Assembly: GCA_003559585.1 (NCBI GenBank)
Contig: PWKX01000152.1
Location: forward strand, 1-17,985
Reading direction: 5' to 3'
Source: Mollicutes bacterium
GTDB lineage: Bacteria; Bacillota_I; Bacilli_A; Izemoplasmatales; Izemoplasmataceae
Length of the DNA: 17,985 nt
A model generated the notes under the pieces. The model saw only the letters and a list, made by a program, of their open reading frames with translations, ran no database searches and was not told where the DNA came from. Positions 8,836 through 15,806 of this stretch are shown here, in pieces. The position numbers and the translations under genes were made by a program. The number at the start of each line of letters is the position of its first letter. The stretch's first letter is position 1.

Positions 8836-10280
8836 GATTTCACCTTCGTTTCTCGTTTTAGAATGTTGGACCCTTTTGCAAAATAGTTAATCTCAAGCGG
8901 GGTTTTACCGAGTTCTTTTGCTAGTATTTTAATGATTTGGTGTTCACAGTATCCACCTTGACAAATACCAGCCCCAGCACGCGCTCTTTTTTTAATGGCT
9001 TTAACCGAATCCCCTTTGACTGCTCGGTGAATATGGCGAACGATGTCACCTTCTGTGATTCGCTCACACTTACAGACTAAATTGCCATAACGTTGATCAG
9101 CCTTAAAGGCTTCTTGTCTTTCTGATAAACTCATATCATCGTATAATTTAATCGCTTGACGACGTGGATTGAAATGTTTATTGATTGGTAAGGTTTCTTG
9201 CGGTATGATCAACGTTTCAACCACGTATTTAGCGATGGCTGGTGCAGCGGTTAAGCCAGGTGAATCAATGCCTGCTACATGGATGAAACCAGGCTGTTCA
9301 AGCGATGGTTTTATATAAAAATCATGATGCGTCGATGAGGCCCTTACCCCTGAAAATGTTCGAATGGTTTGATGAAACGGAATGTTCTTAGCCAGTCTAT
9401 TCGCGCCTTCTTTAACAACATTTATACCCCCTTTAGACGTTGATGCATCGTCTAAAGATGATTGTAGTTCACTGTTGGGGCCAATGAGAATGTTGCCATG
9501 AAACTGTGGAACCATTAAAACACCCTTCCCTTTTTCATCGGGCGTTGGATAAAGCGTGCGTTTTATAAACCCTTGTACACGTCTATCTAAAACTATGTAT
9601 TCCCCTTTTCTAGGGGTGATGTGGTATTGAACGTTTTTTTCAACCATTTTAGCAATTTGTTCAGCATATGCCCCTGCAGCATTAATCACATACCGTGATT
9701 GATAGGTCGTTCCCTCGGCTGTTTTAATCACATAATACTCATCTTGTTTGTCAATTTTCTCAACGGTTTGGTTTTTTTCAAACAACACACCATTGTCTAC
9801 AGCATTCTCAATCGATGCAATCGCTACTTCCCAAGGATAGGTAACTTTTGTGGTTGGCAAATTAAGGACTTTTGTCACAGAATCAGCTAAATTGGGTTCT
9901 AGTTTTTTTGCTTCAGCTTGATCCAGCAATGCCACTCCAGGCACACCATTCGTCTTAGCTCGTTCTAAATAACGCTCTAGTAACCCTTCTTCATCTTTAT
10001 CGTGCGCGACCATAAACGCACCGTTTTTAAACAGTGGAATATCCAATTCTTTTTCTAATTGATCGTAGAGTTTATTCCCTTCAACATTCAACTTCGCTTT
10101 TAATGAACCTGGATCAGGATCATAGCCACTATGAATGATGGCGCTGTTTGCACTTGTGGCATGATTAGCTGCATCATTTTCTTTTTCAAGTAATATGGTT
10201 TTAACGTCATATTTAGATAATTCTCTTGCGATTAAGGCACCTGAGATGCCAGAACCGATGATTAAAAAATCGTATGTCAT
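8832..10280 (-). CDS. GlpA-like FAD-dependent glycerol-3-phosphate dehydrogenase with BFD [2Fe-2S] domain
   Basis: A 482-residue flavoprotein. An N-terminal DAO-type FAD domain has GSGISG (residues 9-14), NSAIIHSGYDP, VINAAGAYAE, TPRKGEYIVLD and HVAGIDSPGLTAAPAIA. A C-terminal BFD-like domain has cysteines C403, C405, C440 and C445 (CKC and CQGGYC), a [2Fe-2S] site. This architecture with the two following genes matches the anaerobic glycerol-3-phosphate dehydrogenase type, oxidising glycerol-3-phosphate to dihydroxyacetone phosphate; related proteins oxidise other 2-hydroxy acids, so the substrate is not certain. The start at 10280 follows AAAGGATG with 8-base spacing and gives MTYDFLIIGSG; a longer frame to 10349 adds 23 residues unlike the family. 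A roughly 240-nt leader with an attenuator-like hairpin precedes it. Confidence 0.85.
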   Translation of the reverse strand: MTYDFLIIGSGISGALIARELSKYDVKTILLEKENDAANHATSANSAIIHSGYDPDPGSLKAKLNVEGNKLYDQLEKELDIPLFKNGAFMVAHDKDEEGLLERYLERAKTNGVPGVALLDQAEAKKLEPNLADSVTKVLNLPTTKVTYPWEVAIASIENAVDNGVLFEKNQTVEKIDKQDEYYVIKTAEGTTYQSRYVINAAGAYAEQIAKMVEKNVQYHITPRKGEYIVLDRRVQGFIKRTLYPTPDEKGKGVLMVPQFHGNILIGPNSELQSSLDDASTSKGGINVVKEGANRLAKNIPFHQTIRTFSGVRASSTHHDFYIKPSLEQPGFIHVAGIDSPGLTAAPAIAKYVVETLIIPQETLPINKHFNPRRQAIKLYDDMSLSERQEAFKADQRYGNLVCKCERITEGDIVRHIHRAVKGDSVKAIKKRARAGAGICQGGYCEHQIIKILAKELGKTPLEINYFAKGSNILKRETKVKS

Positions 10281-10440
10281 ATTGATCATCCTTTCCATGA
10301 TGTGTTGCTGATGGATTAAAAAGCAAAAGAGAAAAATGTCCATTTTCATGGCACACCTTTCTCTTTGTTCTCTTCAAAAATATTAGTTTGTATGGTATCA
10401 ATGAAATATTTCAGCTGATAAACAGAAATCAGATACATAT

Positions 10441-10489
10441 AAAAAGCCCGAAAAACACACTTGCGCATGCAAGATGATGTTTCCGGGCT
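10441..10489 (-). terminator. T-tailed hairpin in the leader of the glpA-like operon (putative attenuator)
   Basis: Read on the - strand, AGCCCG pairs with CGGGCT, extended by AAACA with TGTTT, and an inner hairpin CTTGC/GCAAG caps it. A UUUUU tract follows. It lies downstream of the predicted promoter and about 160 bases before the start codon, so it cannot simply end the operon; it either attenuates it or stops readthrough from the upstream paralogue gene. Just before it is GAG-ACTTA-GAGC (10487-10498), partly inside the stem, shared with the other FAD gene's leader. Confidence 0.7.
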
Positions 10490-10525
10490 CTAAGTCTCCA
10501 CAGGAATGTTTATTAGCTTACTATA

Positions 10526-10554
10526 TTTATAGCACATGAGACGATGAATGTAAA
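10526..10554 (-). promoter_or_regulatory. predicted sigma-A promoter of the glpA-like operon
   Basis: On the - strand, TTTACA (10549-10554) and TATAAA (10526-10531) are 17 bases apart, with an extended -10 TG one base before TATAAA. It sits just after the stop of the upstream FAD gene, so the operon has its own promoter. Transcription should begin near 10519. Confidence 0.65.
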
Positions 10555-10569
10555 GAAAATGCCATATCT

Positions 10570-11679
10570 TTACCTTGTTTTTTTGATTGCTGTGTTCTGG
10601 TTTAAAAGCATGTTAATCACATGCTTTGCAATCGCAGGCGCTGCGGTGACACCTGGTGAGTCGATGCCGGCTACATGGATGAAGTTTGGGTATTCTTTTG
10701 AGCGTTCTATAAAGAAATCATCATCATCTAAACTAGAGCGCAATCCAGCATAGGTCTGAACGACTTGATCATATGGCAAATGATGTATCATTTGATTTAA
10801 TGACGTTTTAATCTTAGCCATGCCCGCAGAAGTCACCAAAGCTTCATTTTTACTTTTTTGAGGGGTGTTTGTCGGTCCTAACCTAATCGTGCCATCAGGT
10901 TGTGGAATGGCTAAAATGCCTTTAGTGTTCTGTTTTGGTACTGGAAACAATGTGTGTTTAATCATACCCTGGTGCGAGGCTGGTAAAACCATGTACTCAC
11001 CTTTTTGAGGTTTGATTTGATACGGCACGCGTGTCTCAACCATCGCCGCAATATCATCAGCGTGAATGCCTGCGGCATTGATGATTTGCTTTGTTTTAAT
11101 CATTGAACCATCTTTTGTGTAAACAGTAAACCCATCATCAGCCACATGAATATCACACACACATCGATTGGTTAAAACCTTAGCCCCATGTTCTTTGGTT
11201 TTTTGAGCCAATGTTTGACAAAGCACCGTAGTATCTGCTGTCATGGCTGTTGGTAGCGCAAGCGCGCCTATCACCTGATTGCTCACATATTTTTCTGTTT
11301 GTTTAACAACATCAATAGACACAAAGTGTGCCGGAATTTTTCTTTGTTTCGCTTCCTTGAGCATATCATTTAATTCATTCATGTCGTCTTCATCTAACGC
11401 AAGCACATAAGCACCATTTTTTAGATGAGGTATATGCAATGTTTCTACCAACGATTGATACATTTCATTGCCTTCTTTGGCAAACCGTGCTTTTAAAACA
11501 CCTTTTGATGGTGGAACCATCACGGGCGAATGAATAAGCGCACTGTTGTGTTTTGTTTGGACTTGCCCAAGTTGCCTTTCTTTTTCAAGTAAGACGATGT
11601 TGGCATGTGTTTTAGATAACTCATAAGCGATAAAAGTGCAAATCACTCCACCGCCAATAATCAAAACATCTTTCATCAT
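10570..11679 (-). CDS. FAD-dependent oxidoreductase, short paralogue of the GlpA-like protein
   Basis: A 369-residue DAO-family flavoprotein closely resembling the first 370 residues of the downstream GlpA-like protein: shared stretches include LVLLEKE-like, NSALIHS, KARFAKEGNEMY, IINAAGIHADDIAAMVE, KPQKGEYMVL and HVAGIDSPGVTAAPAIAKHV. It ends where the BFD domain would begin, so it has no [2Fe-2S] site. Its dinucleotide motif is GGGVIC (residues 9-14), with Cys where the third Gly normally is, and the segment after NSALIHS reads PVMVPPS instead of GYDPDPG, so FAD binding or substrate may differ. GAGGTGG precedes two adjacent ATGs (11679, 11676). It could be an L-2-hydroxyglutarate oxidase-like enzyme or a decaying duplicate. 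It has its own promoter and attenuator-like leader. Confidence 0.8.
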   Translation of the reverse strand: MMKDVLIIGGGVICTFIAYELSKTHANIVLLEKERQLGQVQTKHNSALIHSPVMVPPSKGVLKARFAKEGNEMYQSLVETLHIPHLKNGAYVLALDEDDMNELNDMLKEAKQRKIPAHFVSIDVVKQTEKYVSNQVIGALALPTAMTADTTVLCQTLAQKTKEHGAKVLTNRCVCDIHVADDGFTVYTKDGSMIKTKQIINAAGIHADDIAAMVETRVPYQIKPQKGEYMVLPASHQGMIKHTLFPVPKQNTKGILAIPQPDGTIRLGPTNTPQKSKNEALVTSAGMAKIKTSLNQMIHHLPYDQVVQTYAGLRSSLDDDDFFIERSKEYPNFIHVAGIDSPGVTAAPAIAKHVINMLLNQNTAIKKTR

Positions 11680-11700
11680 TCCACCTCACATTAGAGCCAT

Positions 11701-11733
11701 AAAAAAACGCAAAAAACATCAAGGTTTTTTGCG
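11701..11733 (-). terminator. T-tailed hairpin in the leader of the short FAD oxidoreductase (putative attenuator)
   Basis: On the - strand, CGCAAAAAAC and GTTTTTTGCG make a perfect 10-bp stem with a six-base loop, followed by seven Ts. It is between the predicted promoter and the start codon of the gene beginning at 11679. It may attenuate that gene and also terminate readthrough from the diguanylate cyclase operon. GAG-TTTAA-GAGC (11733-11744) directly precedes it. Confidence 0.75.
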
Positions 11734-11769
11734 CTCTTAAACTCTAGCTAATTATTATATTGTATTTAT

Positions 11770-11798
11770 ATTATACCGTGTAGATTGATAAATCACAA
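11770..11798 (-). promoter_or_regulatory. predicted sigma-A promoter of the short FAD oxidoreductase gene
   Basis: On the - strand, TTGTGA (11793-11798) and a consensus TATAAT (11770-11775) are separated by 17 bases. The box begins two bases after the stop of the diguanylate cyclase gene. The predicted transcript starts near 11763, giving a leader of about 85 nt that contains the hairpin. Confidence 0.65.
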
Positions 11799-11799
11799 G

Positions 11800-12768
11800 T
11801 TAAGTCTTTTCTCTTAGATAAATTGAATGATCGAACGCTATATAACGATTTTTTCCACTTCTTTTAGCTTGATACATGGCAAAATCAGCGTATTCAATCA
11901 TGAGATGAATGTCCTTTGTATCCTTACCGTAAACGGCAAACCCGGCACTAAATGATAACAAATGTTCAACATCATTGATGATGATTGGCTGCATCACATG
12001 TTTACTTATTTGATCCCAAATATTTTCAAAAACCTTATCATCAATGTGGTCATAACCATGAAAATAAAGACCAAACTCATCGCCAGATATGCGCATGGCA
12101 ATCTTGGGGTTTATGTTGATCTTCTGAAGTCTTTTAGCAAACGTGATTAAATACTTATCGCCAGTTTGATGGCCATATTGATCATTAACATCTTTAAAGT
12201 TATCAACATCAATGAAGCAAAACACACCCATGGCTTTGGGGGAGAGGTTGATGGCAAGCATCATTTCATCGCGATACTGATATCTTGAGGTTAAACCAGT
12301 TAGTGGATCTTTAATCAATCGATCGTTTAAAATTTTATTTAAATGGTTTAACTGCTGATTCATTTTTTCTGTTTCTCTTGTTTTGTTGACAAGTTCATTG
12401 TTTAATTTTTGTATTTGATTAAAGAAAAAATCTGATTTGTTGTGTGGTGATTTCATTTGCATGACATCAATAGAAATCACGTTCATAAATTGTTCGATTG
12501 GTTTTACAAATGAAGCTGGCACTGCGTGATCACTTAAAAAGACCAAACACCCTTTATTAATCGGTTTTATCCTTATATAAACCTTTTGTTCGTTTCGGTT
12601 TAAAACGTTAATACTAACTTTTTTTCCTTCATTTAAAACCCCATGAACCGTTGAATGATCTTCATCACGGATTAACGTTAAAAGTGATTGGGAAGGTTCT
12701 AAAGCATCACCAAAATAGCGATGTTTGACGTTACCCTTGGCATCTACATAATACAAACCATCAAACAT
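11800..12768 (-). CDS. PAS-GGDEF diguanylate cyclase
   Basis: A 322-residue soluble protein that should make cyclic di-GMP from two GTP. An N-terminal PAS-like sensor (about 1-90, beginning MFDGLYYVDAKGNV) is followed by a helical, coiled-coil-like linker (about 114-149, FFFNQIQKLNNELVNK) and a GGDEF domain starting at DPLTGLTSRY. Metal- and substrate-binding motifs FIDVDNFKDVNDQYGH and GD are canonical; the signature loop is SGDEF (228-232), a variant known in some active cyclases. No RxxD inhibitory site is visible five residues before it. The ATG at 12768, preceded by GAGG, is chosen over an upstream in-frame TTG at 12801. It overlaps the cobalamin-binding gene by 8 bases, so the two are probably made together and the upstream protein may control this enzyme. 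Confidence 0.88.
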   Translation of the reverse strand: MFDGLYYVDAKGNVKHRYFGDALEPSQSLLTLIRDEDHSTVHGVLNEGKKVSINVLNRNEQKVYIRIKPINKGCLVFLSDHAVPASFVKPIEQFMNVISIDVMQMKSPHNKSDFFFNQIQKLNNELVNKTRETEKMNQQLNHLNKILNDRLIKDPLTGLTSRYQYRDEMMLAINLSPKAMGVFCFIDVDNFKDVNDQYGHQTGDKYLITFAKRLQKININPKIAMRISGDEFGLYFHGYDHIDDKVFENIWDQISKHVMQPIIINDVEHLLSFSAGFAVYGKDTKDIHLMIEYADFAMYQAKRSGKNRYIAFDHSIYLREKT

Positions 12769-13831
12769 TGGCTGCCTCGATGTTTTGTTTCGCCCAATCA
12801 ATCAACAATTTGGCGTTTTTAGTTGACACGTCGACTGGCCAACGTTTCCAAATATGATTGGTTAGTGAAAAAGCTTGGCCCCCTACCGCAACTTTCACAC
12901 CTGGATAAGCTGTTTTAATCGTTTCAACAAGTTCTTTACACAGCGATAAGTGCTGTGGCATGGTTACAGATAAAGCCACTAGATGCGGTTTATGTCTCTC
13001 AATACTTTTAAGAAGGGCTTTTTTAGGTACAGATGACCCTAAATAAATGCTGTCCCAGCCGTGATATTCAAATAAATCCGAGACCATACGTGCACCCATT
13101 TCATGTAGCTCGCTACCAACACTACATGATAATAAAGTATACCCAGATTTAGGCGTTGAAAAAATCATGTCATAAAATTGTGATAACACCACTTGGGTAA
13201 TCGATGTCATATAGTGTTCTTGATCAACTGAAATTTTATTTTGATGCCACAAGGCCCCAATTTCATGCATCACAGGTTGTAAAATATCTTCATAAATCTC
13301 ACCAAGGGCATACGGTTGATTGACTAAGGCTTTGATGTAATCAATGGCTTCTTTAGACGTCCCCTCCATCAATAACGACAAATACGTTTTACGCGCCACA
13401 CCATAACGCCCACGTTCAAAACGACGCATTGGTTGCTTGTGATGATGGTTTTCTGTGGCTTTAATCGCTTTTTTGATATGCACATGGACAGATTCATAAA
13501 GCGACGCATCTAACACTTTTTTTAAAGCGTCATCCAACAAAGTATAATGCGTTAACATATGGTTTTTAACCTTTTCATAGCCAAGGTCTGGCATTAAATG
13601 AATCATCAAGTCAAATAACCACTTGGCATATCGTTCAAACAAGGCATCATCATCTAGTGTCACGGACACTTCTAAAAAACTGAGGTTATACATGATATCC
13701 TCATACATTTTTTTCTTACGGTAATCATCATAATCAGATTCTAGTGTTTTATCCTTATCAAAATGTTGATTGTATACATCATCAGCTACTTGTTGAAAAG
13801 ATGATGATAACTCAGCGGTCAATAAGCCCAT
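12761..13831 (-). CDS. CarH/LitR-like cobalamin-binding sensor without a DNA-binding domain
   Basis: A 356-residue protein. Residues about 1-130 are a predicted helical region I do not recognise. Residues about 140-225 match the four-helix cap of B12 photoreceptors and carry W195-x9-E205-H206 (W in GALWHQNK, then QEHY), the W-x9-EH signature of CarH/LitR. Residues about 230-356 are a Rossmann-type B12-binding domain with S-E-L-H-E-M-G: His243 would be the lower axial cobalt ligand (E-x-H-x2-G instead of the common D-x-H-x2-G), then LSVTMPQH and VKVAVGGQAF. CarH-type proteins bind adenosylcobalamin and change oligomeric state in light; methionine-synthase-like or corrinoid carrier proteins are alternatives. 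There is no MerR helix-turn-helix, so output is probably through a partner, most simply the overlapping diguanylate cyclase. The start at 13831 has AAAGGG 9 bases upstream; a longer start at 13849 lacks a ribosome site. Confidence 0.82.
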   Translation of the reverse strand: MGLLTAELSSSFQQVADDVYNQHFDKDKTLESDYDDYRKKKMYEDIMYNLSFLEVSVTLDDDALFERYAKWLFDLMIHLMPDLGYEKVKNHMLTHYTLLDDALKKVLDASLYESVHVHIKKAIKATENHHHKQPMRRFERGRYGVARKTYLSLLMEGTSKEAIDYIKALVNQPYALGEIYEDILQPVMHEIGALWHQNKISVDQEHYMTSITQVVLSQFYDMIFSTPKSGYTLLSCSVGSELHEMGARMVSDLFEYHGWDSIYLGSSVPKKALLKSIERHKPHLVALSVTMPQHLSLCKELVETIKTAYPGVKVAVGGQAFSLTNHIWKRWPVDVSTKNAKLLIDWAKQNIEAANV

Positions 13832-13890
13832 GGTCATCAACCCTTTCATGTGTGACTTTTTACTAATCGCTTATATGTATTAACACCTTT

Positions 13891-13907
13891 ATTATACCAC
13901 AATGTGG
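13891..13907 (-). promoter_or_regulatory. predicted -10 box with adjoining palindrome, cobalamin-sensor operon
   Basis: On the - strand a consensus TATAAT (13891-13896) is preceded by an extended -10 TG. Touching it is the perfect 11-base dyad CCACATTGTGG (13897-13907), which occupies the spacer and would block polymerase if bound. No good -35 is present, in keeping with an extended or activated promoter. Confidence 0.5.
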
Positions 13908-13932
13908 ATGATAATCTCTTTTTAACTATATT

Positions 13933-13957
13933 GTACGTTATTGGTAAACCATCGTAC
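13933..13957. promoter_or_regulatory. dyad in the shared control region (candidate operator)
   Basis: A 25-base nested inverted repeat: outer arms GTACG (13933-13937) and CGTAC (13953-13957), inner arms TGGT and ACCA around AA. It is centred between the two divergent -10 boxes (13891-13896 on the - strand, 13991-13996 on the + strand) and could bind a dimeric regulator of both operons. The regulator is unknown. Confidence 0.4.
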
Positions 13958-13990
13958 GAAAATTTTGTATGTTAATCTCTATTTTTAGAG

Positions 13991-13996
13991 TATAAT
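13991..13996 (+). promoter_or_regulatory. predicted -10 box of the GGDEF/HD-GYP-kaiC-kaiB operon
   Basis: A consensus TATAAT with no convincing -35 at 16-18 bases (TATGTT at 17), suggesting dependence on an activator or another input. The predicted leader, about 14003-14081, contains the palindrome TTGTACAA (14052-14059) and the ribosome site GAGGTGA (14070 region). I see no match to a known c-di-GMP or cobalamin riboswitch in it. Confidence 0.45.
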
Positions 13997-14081
13997 AAGC
14001 TTAAGGTAGAACCACAACACCTAGGGGGTAGATTTACAAAGGAATGCGGCATTGTACAACGTCAAAACGATGAGGTGAACC

Positions 14082-15806
14082 ATGAAAAAAAATTGGCACA
14101 TAATTTTACCATTTAGTTTAACGGGTTTACTACTAAGTTTAGTGCTTATCTTTCCTTATGGAAGAGACGGTCATCACAGCATCCTTTATTTATTTGCACT
14201 GGTGATTGTACTCACCGCTTTTATTGCACATAAAATCATGATTCCAATGGTTATACTATTTGTCATTGGTCATATGATTATCGACGGCACAACGCATGGA
14301 CATCTCCCCGTTGAAACGTTGTTAGAATCGCTATTTCAATTATTGATTGCCACGGTCTTATACTTTTTCATTCGTGAACGGGTTAGAGAGAAAAAAGAAA
14401 AAAACCATATTATTAAAAATGTACAATACGGATTAGCCAAATTAAAAGGCATCCGCAATCAAGATAAAGTTTTTATAGATGCGGTGTTTTATCATGTCAA
14501 TGATAACTTCGCTAAATTGTTTAATCAAGATAAACATGAGATCACCACCTTAAAACTAAGCACTTTTTGCGATGATATTAAACAAAACAAATATATGTTT
14601 AGTGAAGTCATTAAGAGCATCAATAGCTTCGAACCCATTGATTGTGAAATGTACTTAGAACACGTTAACAAATATTTTAATATATCAATTTTAAGACCTG
14701 TCAAAAACGAGATCTCTTTGTTTGTCCAAGACATCACCGCCTATAAAAAAAACCACCAAAAAATCCAATTTTTATCTCAACACGACGCCTTAACGGGTTT
14801 TTATTCTCGAACCCATCTAATGGATCGTTTTGAGTATATCTTGCAAAACATAAAAAACAAACTAGGGGTCGTCATATTTGATATTGATAATTTAAAACTA
14901 CTAAACAATCATTTTAATGCCGAAGCTGGTGATCAAGCGATTAAAATGGCCGCCACTGTCATAAAGGCTCACGCCGATGAAGATTGGGAATGTTTTAGAT
15001 ACGGTGGTGATGAATTTGTCGTTCTTACAAGAGACATTAACGCAGATGTTTTACTTAAATATGCAAAAGACGTTGAATCTGATTTTTCTGGTAAAGCCGT
15101 TCATGATATCTCAATCACCCTTTCAAGTGGCATGGCCCTTAAATCTAAAGAAGATGATGATTTATCAGCGATATTCATTGAAGCAGAGAATGATTTATAT
15201 AATAGAAAAACCATCTCTATGAACTCTTCTCATATTTTTATCTTGAAGATGTTATTAGAGTTTCTAACACAAAAGTTCAACTATGAAAAAGTTCATAGTG
15301 AAGTTGTGAGTGAACTTTCCTTACAGCTAGGGCAAACACTTGGACTCAATCATTTAGAACTTGAAGAATTAACCGTGGCTTCAATGTTTCATGATATAGG
15401 TAAAATCGCCATTCCTGATTCAATTTTAGATAAGCCCGGTAAACTAACATTTGACGAATATGAAATCATCAAAAAACACCCAGAAATCGGTTATAAAATC
15501 ATTCAAACAGCCACACCATTTTCAAAACTAAGCAAATACATTTTGTATCATCATGAACACTTTGATGGCAAAGGTTACCCAAAAGGGCTTGAAAAAGATG
15601 ACATTCCGCTTATCTCAAGAATCATCGCCGTCGTCGATGCGTATGAAGCGATGACATCAAACCGTTCATATAGACAAGCCTTGTCTCAAGATGAAGCCAT
15701 CGAAGAGTTAAACCGGCACGCGGGCACACAGTTTGACCCAATCATCACTGAAACGTTTATTCATTCAGTCTTAAAAAAGAAGGTGACTGCACATGAAAAA
15801 GCTTAG
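14082..15806 (+). CDS. membrane-bound PAS-GGDEF-HD-GYP cyclic di-GMP enzyme
   Basis: A 574-residue protein with both synthesis and breakdown domains for cyclic di-GMP. Four hydrophobic segments (about 8-25, 34-50, 52-69, 80-98) place it in the membrane; a PAS-like domain (about 120-230) ends in the usual FVQDITAYKK; the GGDEF domain has HDALTGFYSR, FDIDNLKLLNN and an intact GGDEF (308-312) without a preceding RxxD site; the HD-GYP phosphodiesterase domain has the first His in KVHSE, HD (437-438), HPEIGYKI, HHEH (490-493), GKGYP (497-500 region) and VVDAYEAMT, so all metal ligands expected of an active enzyme are present. Which activity dominates cannot be told. GAGGTGA precedes the ATG. Its end overlaps kaiC by 14 bases, tying c-di-GMP turnover to the Kai proteins. 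Confidence 0.92.
   Translation: MKKNWHIILPFSLTGLLLSLVLIFPYGRDGHHSILYLFALVIVLTAFIAHKIMIPMVILFVIGHMIIDGTTHGHLPVETLLESLFQLLIATVLYFFIRERVREKKEKNHIIKNVQYGLAKLKGIRNQDKVFIDAVFYHVNDNFAKLFNQDKHEITTLKLSTFCDDIKQNKYMFSEVIKSINSFEPIDCEMYLEHVNKYFNISILRPVKNEISLFVQDITAYKKNHQKIQFLSQHDALTGFYSRTHLMDRFEYILQNIKNKLGVVIFDIDNLKLLNNHFNAEAGDQAIKMAATVIKAHADEDWECFRYGGDEFVVLTRDINADVLLKYAKDVESDFSGKAVHDISITLSSGMALKSKEDDDLSAIFIEAENDLYNRKTISMNSSHIFILKMLLEFLTQKFNYEKVHSEVVSELSLQLGQTLGLNHLELEELTVASMFHDIGKIAIPDSILDKPGKLTFDEYEIIKKHPEIGYKIIQTATPFSKLSKYILYHHEHFDGKGYPKGLEKDDIPLISRIIAVVDAYEAMTSNRSYRQALSQDEAIEELNRHAGTQFDPIITETFIHSVLKKKVTAHEKA

Noticed and set aside
10281..10349. Upstream extension of the GlpA-like protein by 23 residues
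   Set aside because: It is unlike the family, and the ATG at 10280 has a good ribosome site directly before the FAD motif.
14003..14081. Possible c-di-GMP (GEMM) or cobalamin riboswitch in the leader of the GGDEF/HD-GYP-kaiC-kaiB operon
   Set aside because: The GEMM core and the B12 box are not visible; the leader is only about 80 nt and shows only a weak hairpin near the ribosome site.
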